From Bacillota bacterium (GTDB taxonomy: Bacteria > Bacillota > Clostridia > Acetivibrionales > DTU013): a DNA stretch of 64,000 bases. Shown one piece after another: positions 34,244-42,632 of this stretch. Position 1 is the first letter of the stretch. Every line of letters begins with the position of its first letter. The notes beneath the pieces are model-generated. The model did not search any database, was not told where the DNA came from, and was given only the letters and a program-made list of their open reading frames with translations. A program made the translations under genes and the position numbers. The stretch spans positions 1-64,000 of the forward strand of contig JAEYOP010000040.1 of NCBI GenBank assembly GCA_023411575.1, written 5' to 3'.

Positions 34244-34375
34244 ATCCGCAGGAGCTTCGGGGCAAAATTTGATAGACAAATATGAAATAAAAGAATAAGC
34301 CTTGAAACGGGAGCTTGCATGGCATTTGCCCCTATTCCAAGGCCGTCATTCACAAAAATCGGGAGTGTCCAGCGG

Positions 34376-35251
34376 TCAGCTGATCAGCACATCAAAGCTG
34401 CCCCAGTTCATATTGCAGGTGATCACATAAACCTTGTCCGAGCATTTTACCGAATAATCCGCGACCACTTCCTGGGCTTTCATGTCCAGTTCTACACCGT
34501 TATTGGACATATTGACCAGGAAAATTCCGTTATGGAGATTCAGGAATTCGCCTACGGAAGCCTGCGCCAGCTCGTCCACCTCAGTAATCTCCTCCTGGGC
34601 GAACTTCGCGGCAAGTTTGATGAAAGCTTGTGTTCCGCTGGCAATGCCGGTCTTGAGATTGATAACGCCATTGATATTCTGGGAAGCATACCAGTCGGCC
34701 TTATAATCCGCATTTAACTTGTTGATCTCGACAGCCGGATTGTCATCGACGAAACGGATGATATTTTTAATAAGCAATGTTACATAGTCGCCGTATGTTT
34801 TGCTCAGGATCGTCTCGCCGAAATTCTTGAAAATCTCTTCAATTTCCTGTGTATCATCGCTCTTTACCACATTGAACTGCCTCGTGGATATGCCGTTTTC
34901 CTTCTTATAGCCGTCGAGTGCGGACTGAAGCTGCTCCAGCGTAAAATAGTTCCGGTCGATCAGCGCCTGGCCCAGCATCAGATGGCCCTGCTTCTGGGTG
35001 GCAAGCATGGCGTTGAGCTGTTCTTCGTTGATGTAGCCCTGTTCAATGGCAAGCTCACCGAACCTCCGGTCCACTCTTTTTTGCAGATTATGGATCTCTT
35101 CGACCTGGTCGGGCGTCATAAAGCCCGCGTTCACAGCGATGACTCCCAGCTTGAGGTGGACGGAGCGCTGATATTCAAGTGCGTCGGCCAGTTGCTCCGG
35201 TTTAATAAGCCCGTTGTTCAAAAGGTAGTTCCCAAAGTATTGGCTATACAT
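34376..35251 (-). CDS. CheX-like phosphatase with four MshEN-like repeats
   Basis: The 291-residue protein has about four 24-residue repeats at residues 1-115 matching xLGxxLxxxGxxxxxxLxxALxxQ. Examples are YFGNYLLNNGLIKPEQLADA, KLGVIAVNAGFMTPDQVEEI and RFGELAIEQGYINEEQLNAM. MshEN motifs of that type bind c-di-GMP in type II/IV secretion ATPases. The C-terminal half (about 130-291) resembles CheX. CheX dephosphorylates CheY-P. The ATG follows AGGAGAG and lies 14 bases after the cheY-like gene stop. The combination suggests c-di-GMP-controlled dephosphorylation of the neighbouring CheY (inference). Confidence 0.7.
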   Translation of the reverse strand: MYSQYFGNYLLNNGLIKPEQLADALEYQRSVHLKLGVIAVNAGFMTPDQVEEIHNLQKRVDRRFGELAIEQGYINEEQLNAMLATQKQGHLMLGQALIDRNYFTLEQLQSALDGYKKENGISTRQFNVVKSDDTQEIEEIFKNFGETILSKTYGDYVTLLIKNIIRFVDDNPAVEINKLNADYKADWYASQNINGVINLKTGIASGTQAFIKLAAKFAQEEITEVDELAQASVGEFLNLHNGIFLVNMSNNGVELDMKAQEVVADYSVKCSDKVYVITCNMNWGSFDVLIS

Positions 35252-35265
35252 TCTGCACTCTCCTA

Positions 35266-35634
35266 TCAAAAAATATTTTTCATGATGTGTTCGATCTGCG
35301 ATTTCTCCCAGGGCTTCTGTATAAAGTCCGCCGCCCCGGCGTCCATAGCCGCCTTCAGGTTGTTTTTGGTGCCCGAAGAAGAAAGCATGATGATCTTGGA
35401 GCCTTCGTAGATGGCTTTCATTTCGTTCAAGGCGTCAATGCCGCTCTTGTCGGGCATTACGATATCGAGGAAAACGAGATCCGGCTTGTGCTCTTTGAAA
35501 AGTTCTACCGACACTTGACCGTTGGAAGCTTCGTAAATGGTATATTCGCCGCATTCGGCGAGACAGTCCTTGAGCTTTTTTCTGACGAGCAGGGAATCAT
35601 CACAGATCAGGATAGTTGGTCGACCGTTACTCAT
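35266..35634 (-). CDS. CheY-like response regulator
   Basis: The 122-residue protein is a single receiver domain. Acidic residues in ILICDDSLLVRKKL, the phosphoacceptor in PDLVFLDIVMPDKSG, the switch Ser in IIMLSSSGT and the lysine in FIQKPWEKSQ are all present. It starts the two-gene operon with the CheX-like phosphatase and probably carries phosphate from a kinase encoded elsewhere. The ATG follows CGGGGGG. A longer upstream frame lacks a ribosome site. Confidence 0.9.
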   Translation of the reverse strand: MSNGRPTILICDDSLLVRKKLKDCLAECGEYTIYEASNGQVSVELFKEHKPDLVFLDIVMPDKSGIDALNEMKAIYEGSKIIMLSSSGTKNNLKAAMDAGAADFIQKPWEKSQIEHIMKNIF

Positions 35635-35674
35635 AACAATACCCCCCGAAATATGTATATTTAGCATTTATTCT

Positions 35675-35703
35675 ATCTTATCCTATTTATTTCTGTCTGT
35701 AAA
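35675..35703 (-). promoter_or_regulatory. SigmaA-type promoter of cheY-cheX operon
   Basis: Read on the minus strand, TTTACA (35698-35703) and TAAGAT (35675-35680) are spaced by 17 bases, about 40 bases before the start codon. Confidence 0.55.
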
Positions 35704-35827
35704 GAAAGGATATAATTCTACAAAATATTGTCTAGAGCGCTCTGCTGCAAAAAATAATTTTTCCTTAACCCAAATCTTTTTTGCAACATACTATATAGCA
35801 GAATAATCTGACAAAGGGGAAATCGTC

Positions 35828-36793
35828 ATGCAATTGCCAAAGGATTCCGGAATTGAAGCGCTTGACAGGGTAATCCGGCGCAGCATGAAATATTATTCCG
35901 ACGCTTTCCAATCGCTTAACACGGGAAAAAGCTCCCTACATACTTCAAATATCATAGACCTTGCCAATCTGAGGCTTCCCAGCCTGGATTCCATGAGAGG
36001 CACTGTAGAGACAATGATCAGAAACCTGAACAGCTCGGTATCCCAGCTTACAGGAGGGCAGGGAAAAGTTAATTACAACGCAGTGGTCGGCAGCTTTCTG
36101 CCTCCCGGCGCAAGGCTTTTGAAGCCGAAATACCCGGAAAATTCAAATGAGATCCAGTTTGCCGACCTGGACGGAGATAAGCAGAGAGAGCTGATCGCAT
36201 CCTACCGGACCGCCGAAGGGCTTCGCACGCTGATCCTGAAAAAGGACGATGTCCAGTGGTATAAGCTGGCGGAAGTCAGCCATCCCGATTTTGAGGCCAT
36301 TCATTACAGAAACAGTGCCGACATGACCGGAGACGGCCGGAATCTCCTTCTGCTGGGGCTGGAGTCTAAGCAGCACAGCCGCACCATATATGGCTACACC
36401 CTGCTGGATGGAAGCGCCAGAAAGGTATTCAGCAAGAAGTACAACCTGCTTGAGCTTCAAAAGCCCAAGGGAACAGGAACGGCGGCGAGGAGCTCCCTGG
36501 CTTTGTGGAACGAGGAATCGCCCGGAATCTATGATATCGAGCTGACCCGCTGGAACGGGATCGATTTGGAAAAGCTGGACGGCACGCGCTATCTGGATGG
36601 AAAGGTTAAACCGTACTATATCCGGAAGCTGAAACAGAATCCCAATGATACGGCAAGCTGGTACAATCTTGCCAACGCAATGGCACAGTCGGGCGATTCC
36701 GTAAATGCAGCCACCGCCGTGAAGCTGGGGCTGGAAAGAAACCCGGACGCCGGTCTCAGGGAAAAATTCGACTCACTTAAGGCCAGACTGTAG
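35828..36793 (+). CDS. FG-GAP/TPR-like hypothetical protein
   Basis: The 321-residue protein has no signal peptide. A central calcium-loop-like sequence, FADLDGDKQRELIASY, and GDGRNLLLLGLESKQHSR are typical of FG-GAP/VCBS beta-propeller blades. A C-terminal tetratricopeptide unit, NPNDTASWYNLANAMAQSGD, follows. The N-terminal 90 residues are helical and Ser/Asn-rich. The presumed role is protein-protein interaction or sensing in the cytoplasm; nothing more can be said. It is monocistronic, with AAAGGGGA before the ATG and a strong terminator at 36832. Confidence 0.7.
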   Translation: MQLPKDSGIEALDRVIRRSMKYYSDAFQSLNTGKSSLHTSNIIDLANLRLPSLDSMRGTVETMIRNLNSSVSQLTGGQGKVNYNAVVGSFLPPGARLLKPKYPENSNEIQFADLDGDKQRELIASYRTAEGLRTLILKKDDVQWYKLAEVSHPDFEAIHYRNSADMTGDGRNLLLLGLESKQHSRTIYGYTLLDGSARKVFSKKYNLLELQKPKGTGTAARSSLALWNEESPGIYDIELTRWNGIDLEKLDGTRYLDGKVKPYYIRKLKQNPNDTASWYNLANAMAQSGDSVNAATAVKLGLERNPDAGLREKFDSLKARL

Positions 36794-36831
36794 CATCCGC
36801 CTCCCTTCAGGCAGCCTGTTTAGCAGGCGCA

Positions 36832-36862
36832 GGCATGTGGCTTCGCCACAATGCCTTTTTTT
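36832..36862 (+). terminator. Rho-independent terminator
   Basis: GGCATGTGGC and GCCACAATGCC form a strong stem (single-base bulge) with a TTC loop, followed by seven T residues, 38 bases after the stop of the preceding gene. Confidence 0.9.
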
Positions 36863-36926
36863 GTGCCCGCTGCCGGAATTTTAATAAATCCGGCCCCTGT
36901 CGAATATACTGTACTATCGATATTAA

Positions 36927-36971
36927 GGAATGACCGAATCATAAATTCCGGTTTTATGATTCGATCCTTCC
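36927..36971. repeat. Palindrome upstream of mntR-like gene, shared motif
   Basis: CGAATCATAAA in the left arm pairs perfectly with TTTATGATTCG in the right arm, with weaker extension outward. TGACCGAATCATAAATT at 36931-36947 is identical to 30891-30907. It may be a mobile palindromic repeat or an operator of the following gene. Confidence 0.5.
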
Positions 36972-36986
36972 TAAACAGGGGCTGAA

Positions 36987-37478
36987 ATGGACGAGTCCGG
37001 GAAATTTCACACAGTCCGGGGCTATCAGTTGCTTGAGCAGAACAAGCGGCTGCTTACACCGGCAATGGAAGATTATTTGGAAATGATCTATAGAAACAGT
37101 CTGGAGAAGGGGTATGTGCGCATCAACACCCTGTCGGACCTGCTGAATGTCCAGGCCCCCTCCGCCACCAAAATGGTGCAGAAGCTGACCATGCTCGGCC
37201 TTCTTGACTACAAGCGCTACGGCATCATCTTTATGACCGAAAGCGGAAGGGAAATCGGCAAGTTCCTGCTTCAGCGGCATAACATCCTCGAAATGTTCCT
37301 CCGGCATCTCGGAGCGGATGAAAGCCTGCTGATCGAGACGGAATTGATCGAACATAACATCACCGCCGGAACGCTCCAGAAAATAGACTGCCTAAACAGC
37401 TTTTTTATTTCGGAGCCGGAATTTCTGCAGAAATTTCAGGATTTCCGGAAAAATAATCCCCCCAAAAGCGGCGAATAA
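36987..37478 (+). CDS. DtxR/MntR-family metal-dependent transcriptional regulator
   Basis: The 163-residue protein has an N-terminal winged helix-turn-helix: MEDYLEMIYRNSLEKGYVRI then INTLSDLLNVQAPSATKMVQ. The metal-binding and dimerisation region includes LLQRHNILEMFLRHLG and HNITAGTLQKIDCL, with the conserved H of RHNIL and H of HNI. It lacks the SH3-like third domain, as MntR does. The NRAMP manganese transporter gene follows 82 bases downstream, so this is most likely its manganese-sensing repressor. The start has GGGG upstream at a plausible distance. Confidence 0.88.
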   Translation: MDESGKFHTVRGYQLLEQNKRLLTPAMEDYLEMIYRNSLEKGYVRINTLSDLLNVQAPSATKMVQKLTMLGLLDYKRYGIIFMTESGREIGKFLLQRHNILEMFLRHLGADESLLIETELIEHNITAGTLQKIDCLNSFFISEPEFLQKFQDFRKNNPPKSGE

Positions 37479-37528
37479 CCTTTCACATAAAAATAACACG
37501 CCTCATATTGTGTATTAGGTAAACAAAG

Positions 37529-37542
37529 TTAGTCCCGACTAA
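37529..37542. promoter_or_regulatory. Palindromic operator candidate for MntR-like repressor
   Basis: TTAGTC-CC-GACTAA is a perfect inverted repeat 18 bases before the mntH start. TTAGG at 37515 and TATTAG at 37545 are additional half-site-like elements. Its place over the mntH promoter and leader fits metal-dependent repression. Confidence 0.6.
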
Positions 37543-37560
37543 TACTATTAGAGGTGTGCC

Positions 37561-38817
37561 ATGTTCGACGACAGCCTTGCGCAGCGGACCATTCCGCGGA
37601 CAAAACCATTTTCAGGTCTTCTTAAATTCATTGGCCCCGCATTCATCGTCAGTGTTGCATATATAGATCCCGGCAATTTCGCCACAAACATCAGCGGCGG
37701 TTCCCGGTTCAATTACAGCCTGCTCTGGGTGATTCTCTGGAGCAACCTGATGGCGATCTTCCTGCAGACACTGTCCGCAAAGCTCGGCATCGCCACCGGC
37801 CAGAATCTTCCCTGCCTGTGCGGCCGTTTTTTCCCCAGAAAGGCAAACTGGGTGCTCTGGGTGCTTGCCGAATTCGCCGCCATGGCCACGGATCTTGCCG
37901 AATTTCTTGGGGGCACCCTGGGTCTTTACCTTCTGTTCAATATTCCTTTGGGCCTGGCGGGAATCATTACCGCAGTACTTACTTTCCTCATCGTATTTCT
38001 TGGAAAATACGGACAGCGAATAGTAGAAATCGTGATCTCGCTGCTGGTCGCCGTTATTTGCGCCGCTTACGGCATCGAGATTTTCCTTTCAAAGCCGGAC
38101 TGGACCACGGCGGGCCTGCATATGCTCCTGCCCTCCCTTCCCAACGGAGACGCCGTTCTTATCGCCGTCGGCATGCTGGGTGCTACTGTCATGCCGCATG
38201 TGATCTATCTTCATTCCCAACTGGTGCAATGCCGGAACGGCGCCACCAATATCGAAGAGAAAAAAAGGCATTTTAAAATGGAGCGGATCGACATTCTGGT
38301 CGCAATGAATATTGCATTTATCATAAACAGCGCTATGGTGCTCGTATCCGCCTCCGTCTTTTTCCGCAACGGGATCGTCGTGGAAACCATCGAAGAAGCG
38401 CACAAATCCCTGTCGCCCCTGCTGGGTTCCATGTCGGCGGTCGCCTTCGGCCTGGCGCTTGTGGCCTCCGGCCTCTCCTCCTCCGCCGTCGGCACCATGG
38501 CCGGGCAAACGATCATGCAGGGCTTCGTCGGCTTAAAGCTGTCGGATAATGTTACCCGTTTGATCACCATGGCACCTGGAATGCTGATCATTCTGTCCGG
38601 GGTAAATCCGATGAACGCGCTGGTTTTAAGCCAGGTTTCCCTGAGCTTTCTGCTTCCCGCGGCCGTAATTCCGCTGATCCTGCTCACCGGCAGGAAGGAT
38701 GTCATGGGACCGTTCGTCAACAAGCCGGGAATCAACGCGGCCGGCTGGATCATCGTATCCCTTATCACCGTATTGAACGCCGTTCTGGTTTACTTTACCC
38801 TTTCGGGCGGGTTGTGA
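37561..38817 (+). CDS. mntH: NRAMP-family manganese transporter
   Basis: The 418-residue protein has about eleven transmembrane helices. NRAMP metal-site motifs are visible: AYIDPGNFATN in the first helix and GATVMPHVIYLHS in the sixth. It takes up Mn2+ with protons across the cytoplasmic membrane. AGAGGTG precedes the ATG, and the leader contains a palindromic operator candidate. Together with the upstream MntR-like gene it forms a manganese homeostasis pair. Confidence 0.93.
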   Translation: MFDDSLAQRTIPRTKPFSGLLKFIGPAFIVSVAYIDPGNFATNISGGSRFNYSLLWVILWSNLMAIFLQTLSAKLGIATGQNLPCLCGRFFPRKANWVLWVLAEFAAMATDLAEFLGGTLGLYLLFNIPLGLAGIITAVLTFLIVFLGKYGQRIVEIVISLLVAVICAAYGIEIFLSKPDWTTAGLHMLLPSLPNGDAVLIAVGMLGATVMPHVIYLHSQLVQCRNGATNIEEKKRHFKMERIDILVAMNIAFIINSAMVLVSASVFFRNGIVVETIEEAHKSLSPLLGSMSAVAFGLALVASGLSSSAVGTMAGQTIMQGFVGLKLSDNVTRLITMAPGMLIILSGVNPMNALVLSQVSLSFLLPAAVIPLILLTGRKDVMGPFVNKPGINAAGWIIVSLITVLNAVLVYFTLSGGL

Positions 38818-38938
38818 GCCATGATGGGCAAAGGCTTCCGCCGGCAGTTTTTTATTCCGGGCGGCCGCGGTACAAGTCGCAAAATCCGTACGAAACAATA
38901 TACTGGTAATGGCAATCATCATCCGGGAGGCGTTGGAG

Positions 38939-39928
38939 ATGCGTGCAAGCCCATTATGTCCGCTCGACAACATCAGACTGAGTAATGGAACCGAAGGGTT
39001 GAAAAGTTATTACAGGGACCTGCTGAAAAAGGACCGGAAAAAAGCGCTGGAGATGATCAACGACCAGCGGCTGACATTCGGCTCCCTGTATTGTTTGCGG
39101 CATGAATGCACGATGAATCGCGGTGTCGCGGACGCCTTGAACGAGCTTTATCGGAACGCCCTGGAAATTGTATCGGAAGCTTCCGACGGAATGAACCGTT
39201 CTCTGGAAACAAGGATGCGTTCCGACCGGGACGGCACTCGCCAGGCACTCAGATGGATCATCGCTACAGGCTACGACGAACCTGCCGCTACCGCAGAATA
39301 CGACCGGGTTCTGGAGAAATCGGCCGTCCTGTTGGCCGGAGGCCTCAGAGACTCCACGGCATTGCCGGATATCGCCGAAATGATGTTCCGGCGCTACAGG
39401 GACGGCAAACTGATCCACGATGTGGCGTGGGCGTTTTTTGAAGCAAGCACGCCGGAAAGCCTGGGGCTGATCGTACAGCGCCTTGCCTCTCCGAACGTCC
39501 CGGATGTCGAGCTGGCGAAAAAGCTTCTTTGCTTTATCCCCTGCGTCGGCAGGATGGACGGCCGTTCGGGCGCGGCGCTCTACAGGGAGGCCGTGGCCTG
39601 GCTTAACAAGAACCTGCCTTTTTTGCAATATACGGGGGAAAGCCTGCACATGAGCAGCCATCCGCATCATTATGCCGTATCCCTTGAGGCGAAGTACCTT
39701 TGCCGGCCTATATCGGCGGGCAGGGCCGAATTGATGTCCATTATGAACCCTTTCGAGGCGGAGCTGCTGAGGCATTTCGACGAACTGCCCGAGGATTCGC
39801 AAAGCATGCTGGCGAACTTTTCGTATGAAGCCTACCGCAGGAATTTCAACCAGTGGTACAACTGGATACAGCTTCCTCTTGCAAAACAGATCGCCGTAGC
39901 AGGGCAATATGGAGGGGGATTGTCATGA
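38939..39928 (+). CDS. Conserved hypothetical protein overlapping tgl
   Basis: The 329-residue product is helical and rich in Arg, Glu and Leu, with no signal peptide or membrane helix. Repeated pairs of helices such as TALPDIAEMMFRRYRDGKL and LGLIVQRLASPNVPDVELAK look like a HEAT-type alpha solenoid, but no family was recognised. The ATG at 38939 has GGGAGG eight bases upstream. Its stop TGA overlaps the tgl ATG (ATGA), so the two are translationally coupled. The coupling suggests a role in spore-coat maturation or as a substrate or partner of the transglutaminase (inference). Next to it is unrelated mntH. Confidence 0.6.
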   Translation: MRASPLCPLDNIRLSNGTEGLKSYYRDLLKKDRKKALEMINDQRLTFGSLYCLRHECTMNRGVADALNELYRNALEIVSEASDGMNRSLETRMRSDRDGTRQALRWIIATGYDEPAATAEYDRVLEKSAVLLAGGLRDSTALPDIAEMMFRRYRDGKLIHDVAWAFFEASTPESLGLIVQRLASPNVPDVELAKKLLCFIPCVGRMDGRSGAALYREAVAWLNKNLPFLQYTGESLHMSSHPHHYAVSLEAKYLCRPISAGRAELMSIMNPFEAELLRHFDELPEDSQSMLANFSYEAYRRNFNQWYNWIQLPLAKQIAVAGQYGGGLS

Positions 39929-40728
39929 TAAAATTCGCAGGCGCGGAATCCGATATCAAGAAGCTCCTGGAAAAATATCCGGAGGAAAGCCCCGAACGCA
40001 TAATTCTCCGGCAGCTGTCGGACAGCAGCAGGACATATGAATACGCTTCGAGGGATGAGCTGCTTTTCGAGACCGATCTGCGGGGCAACATCATCCGGTC
40101 CGCCAAGGAGCTTTATCGTGCGAGGCTGGGCTTCCGCACCTTTCATGAATCCAGATGTAACGAAGCCTACTGGAACCGGAGGGAAGACGGCGGTTTTGTG
40201 CTGAAGGCCGGAGTGAAGCCCTCCGCCGCGATCCGCGACATTTTCAAGAATACCCGCAAATACGCAACAGAGTGTGCCACGGCGATTGTCATCATCTTTT
40301 ATGCCGCCGTACTGGAGGTCTTCTCCGACAGCCTTTTCGACGAGGCCTTTCCGGAAATTGTACTGATGAACTGGATGGAAATGGATGAACTGATGGGGGT
40401 TGCAACCTACCGGAGGATAACGGATTTCCTGCCGGGGGACTGCAGATATTTCCGGAATCCCGACGTGAATCCGCTGACCCCCGAATGGCAGGGAGAGAAC
40501 GCGATCGATCTGGGGGACGGCAGGTTTTACGGCCATGGGATCGGAATCGGAAGCAAGGAAAGAATCATCGCCGCGCTCAACGACAACCGGATCGAGGATG
40601 CCCAGGCCTCGGCCTATCTGATGGATACGGCCACCCGGCCGAATTTCATCAACTTGTATCAATACTGGAAGGACGCATCGACGGTATCGACGTCAACCAC
40701 GCCGCCCGCAACTCCGACAGCCCCGTAG
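39925..40728 (+). CDS. tgl: Spore-coat protein-glutamine gamma-glutamyltransferase
   Basis: The 267-residue product resembles Bacillus Tgl: SAKELYRARLGFRTFHESRC, PSAAIRDIFKNTRKYATECA and TAIVIIFYAAVLEVFSDSLF. The nucleophile is probably the Cys of the YATECA motif. FRNPDVNPLTPEWQGENAID and GDGRFYGHGIGIGSK also match. It forms gamma-glutamyl-lysine crosslinks between coat proteins late in sporulation. It is slightly longer than the 245 residues of the Bacillus enzyme because of a Ser/Thr/Pro-rich tail (STVSTSTTPPATPTAP). The ATG overlaps the previous gene by four bases. It is strong evidence that the organism forms spores. Confidence 0.92.
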   Translation: MIKFAGAESDIKKLLEKYPEESPERIILRQLSDSSRTYEYASRDELLFETDLRGNIIRSAKELYRARLGFRTFHESRCNEAYWNRREDGGFVLKAGVKPSAAIRDIFKNTRKYATECATAIVIIFYAAVLEVFSDSLFDEAFPEIVLMNWMEMDELMGVATYRRITDFLPGDCRYFRNPDVNPLTPEWQGENAIDLGDGRFYGHGIGIGSKERIIAALNDNRIEDAQASAYLMDTATRPNFINLYQYWKDASTVSTSTTPPATPTAP

Positions 40729-40763
40729 AGGCATTTGTGCTGCATGGGCTTCCGCTGTGCCGT

Positions 40764-42359
40764 TTATGACTTGCTCGCCGTAGAATCGTCCAGTATTTCC
40801 ACATCCACATACCGGACACCGAATGCCATGGCTTTTTTATTGACTTCAGCGCTGCCCGCATCGTCTCCGCCAAAAAAAATATCGATGGCATTGCCTTTTA
40901 TCAGTCTGCCCGTATCTTCGGCTATGTAAATCCCGTTCAAATGGCTGTATTCCTCCGGAAAGGTGATCAGAAGCCTGCTGCCCAGCGGAATCACCTCGGG
41001 ATCCACCGCGACCGTGCGTCCGATCTCTGCCTTCGTTCCTGAAAAAGTGATGCCGTATCCCGGCTCACCGGGCTTTTTCCCGCAGCTTCCCACGGACAGG
41101 TCGTAGGCTGTGGCCTTCATTCTTAAGGTGTACCCGGAAGCACCGCCTGCAGGGGCTTCTTCCTCCGCCAGTATGGTCAGATCGGACGGAACGACATTCC
41201 GGTCTCCGTTATCGGAAAGATAGGCCGCATTATCCGCCAGGCCGGTAGAAATGCTCCCGATGCCGAATGCCAGGCCGGCTACCAGCAAGACCGCGGCCGC
41301 CGCTGCAACCGGTATTCTCGGGAAGCGGACCGTACGCCGCCGGTATCCGGACAATGAAAAATCCGTTTCGAGCATGTCCGTTCCGGCCGCATTTCCCCTG
41401 GCAATAGCCTTAAGTCTTGCGGCTGCATAGTCTGCAGATCTCCGTCCGGATATGGTTTTATCAATGAATTGCTTGATTTGCCTCAGAAGCGACGGCTTGC
41501 GGATCGCTGGGGCCACGGCCGTCACAGTTGGTATCTCCTGCCTGGCAGACACCCGGTCCTCCGATCTGTCCCTGGAAACCGCTTTCAACCGTGATGCCGC
41601 ATAACCGGCCGATCCCGTCTCAGAGGCCCTTTCAACAGGCACGGCAGTCATCCTGTCCGCCGCTGCTTTTGCCGCTTTTGCTGCGATCGCTTCCGCTCTG
41701 GTGGCGGCAGCTTCCACATTGGCGGTTGTTCCGGCTGTAGTGGCTCCCGCATCAATAGCCGCTCTGGCGGCAATAATTTCCGCTCCGGCGGTGGCTCTCG
41801 CCGCATTCGCCGCGGCTCTATCCGCTTCAGCCACCCTACTTGCCGCCGCCTTCACCTTCGCCACCGCGGCCCTGTTGGCCGCCTTCCGCGCAAAGACCGC
41901 CTCCGCCTCCGCTATCATGTCCGCCGCATCCATTTCAGGCCTGAGTGCCATCATCCTGTGTGCTTCCAGGACCACACCGACCAGTCGCTCTCTTTGCAGG
42001 GGCCTGTCCAGAGTGGCCTCCAGCCATGCCCCCAGCTTATCGAGAAAGTCCTCTCCGGCTTCCATCAGTTCTACCGCTGCTTGAAAAGCGTCGGAACAGA
42101 AAATTTCAAATTCCGCCTTTTGGACTGCCTGCTCCAGGATCCGTTTTTTCAGTTTTTTATTCCGGACTTTCCCGAAATCGGGAAGCTTCTGATCCAGCAC
42201 CCTGTTAAGGGCGCCTGCAAGGATGGCTGCACGCTCGGAAACCGACGCATCCGGGTTTTTGCGCGCAATATAGGCTTTGAAGCGAACTACCGCGTCGCCG
42301 GGTATTATGCTTTTATTCCCGAGTTCAGAAAGCAAGCTGTTCATAACGCACCTTTTCAT
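40764..42359 (-). CDS. 3D-domain protein with Ala-rich coiled coil and membrane anchor
   Basis: The product is 531 residues from an ATG at 42359 with GAGGG upstream; a second ATG at 42344 is possible. About 130 residues of charged helix are followed by a very Ala-rich segment (about residues 160-250) with runs such as AAANAARATAGAEIIAARAA. A transmembrane helix (about 365-385) follows. The C-terminal 3D domain has MKATAYDLSVGSCGKKPGE, GRTVAVDPEVIPLGSRLLI and AEDTGRLIKGNAIDIFF, including the three conserved aspartates. 3D domains bind or cleave peptidoglycan in MltA-like transglycosylases and stationary-phase or sporulation proteins. The extracellular domain should face the wall. The Ala-rich segment is unusual. 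Confidence 0.78.
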   Translation of the reverse strand: MKRCVMNSLLSELGNKSIIPGDAVVRFKAYIARKNPDASVSERAAILAGALNRVLDQKLPDFGKVRNKKLKKRILEQAVQKAEFEIFCSDAFQAAVELMEAGEDFLDKLGAWLEATLDRPLQRERLVGVVLEAHRMMALRPEMDAADMIAEAEAVFARKAANRAAVAKVKAAASRVAEADRAAANAARATAGAEIIAARAAIDAGATTAGTTANVEAAATRAEAIAAKAAKAAADRMTAVPVERASETGSAGYAASRLKAVSRDRSEDRVSARQEIPTVTAVAPAIRKPSLLRQIKQFIDKTISGRRSADYAAARLKAIARGNAAGTDMLETDFSLSGYRRRTVRFPRIPVAAAAAVLLVAGLAFGIGSISTGLADNAAYLSDNGDRNVVPSDLTILAEEEAPAGGASGYTLRMKATAYDLSVGSCGKKPGEPGYGITFSGTKAEIGRTVAVDPEVIPLGSRLLITFPEEYSHLNGIYIAEDTGRLIKGNAIDIFFGGDDAGSAEVNKKAMAFGVRYVDVEILDDSTASKS

Positions 42360-42609
42360 CCCGCAGCCCTCTTCAGCCAGGCTCCCGGAAATACGAGAAC
42401 CGCCTGGAATCAGGCTTTCCGCAGGATGATATCCTTTATGGAACATGAATGTCCGCAGGGAAACGACGAGCCCGCAACTATTTTATACCATATCCCATTT
42501 TCAGGCAACAGTCATTGATAAAAATTTTATAGAGCAGAAATCGGGAGGCAGGACCGGCAAAAAGCGTTAATAAAAAACTCCTGTACGGAATAACCTTTAG
42601 TAGTTACGA

Positions 42610-42632
42610 CGGAAACGGGGTCCTGGCACCGT
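42610..42632. repeat. Possible REP-like element before spoVB-like start
   Basis: GACGGAAACGGGGTCCTGGCACCGT immediately precedes the GTG start of the flippase gene. GGGGTC-CTGGCACC resembles palindromic boilerplate found near other clostridial genes. No second full copy occurs in this window, so the call is weak. Confidence 0.25.
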
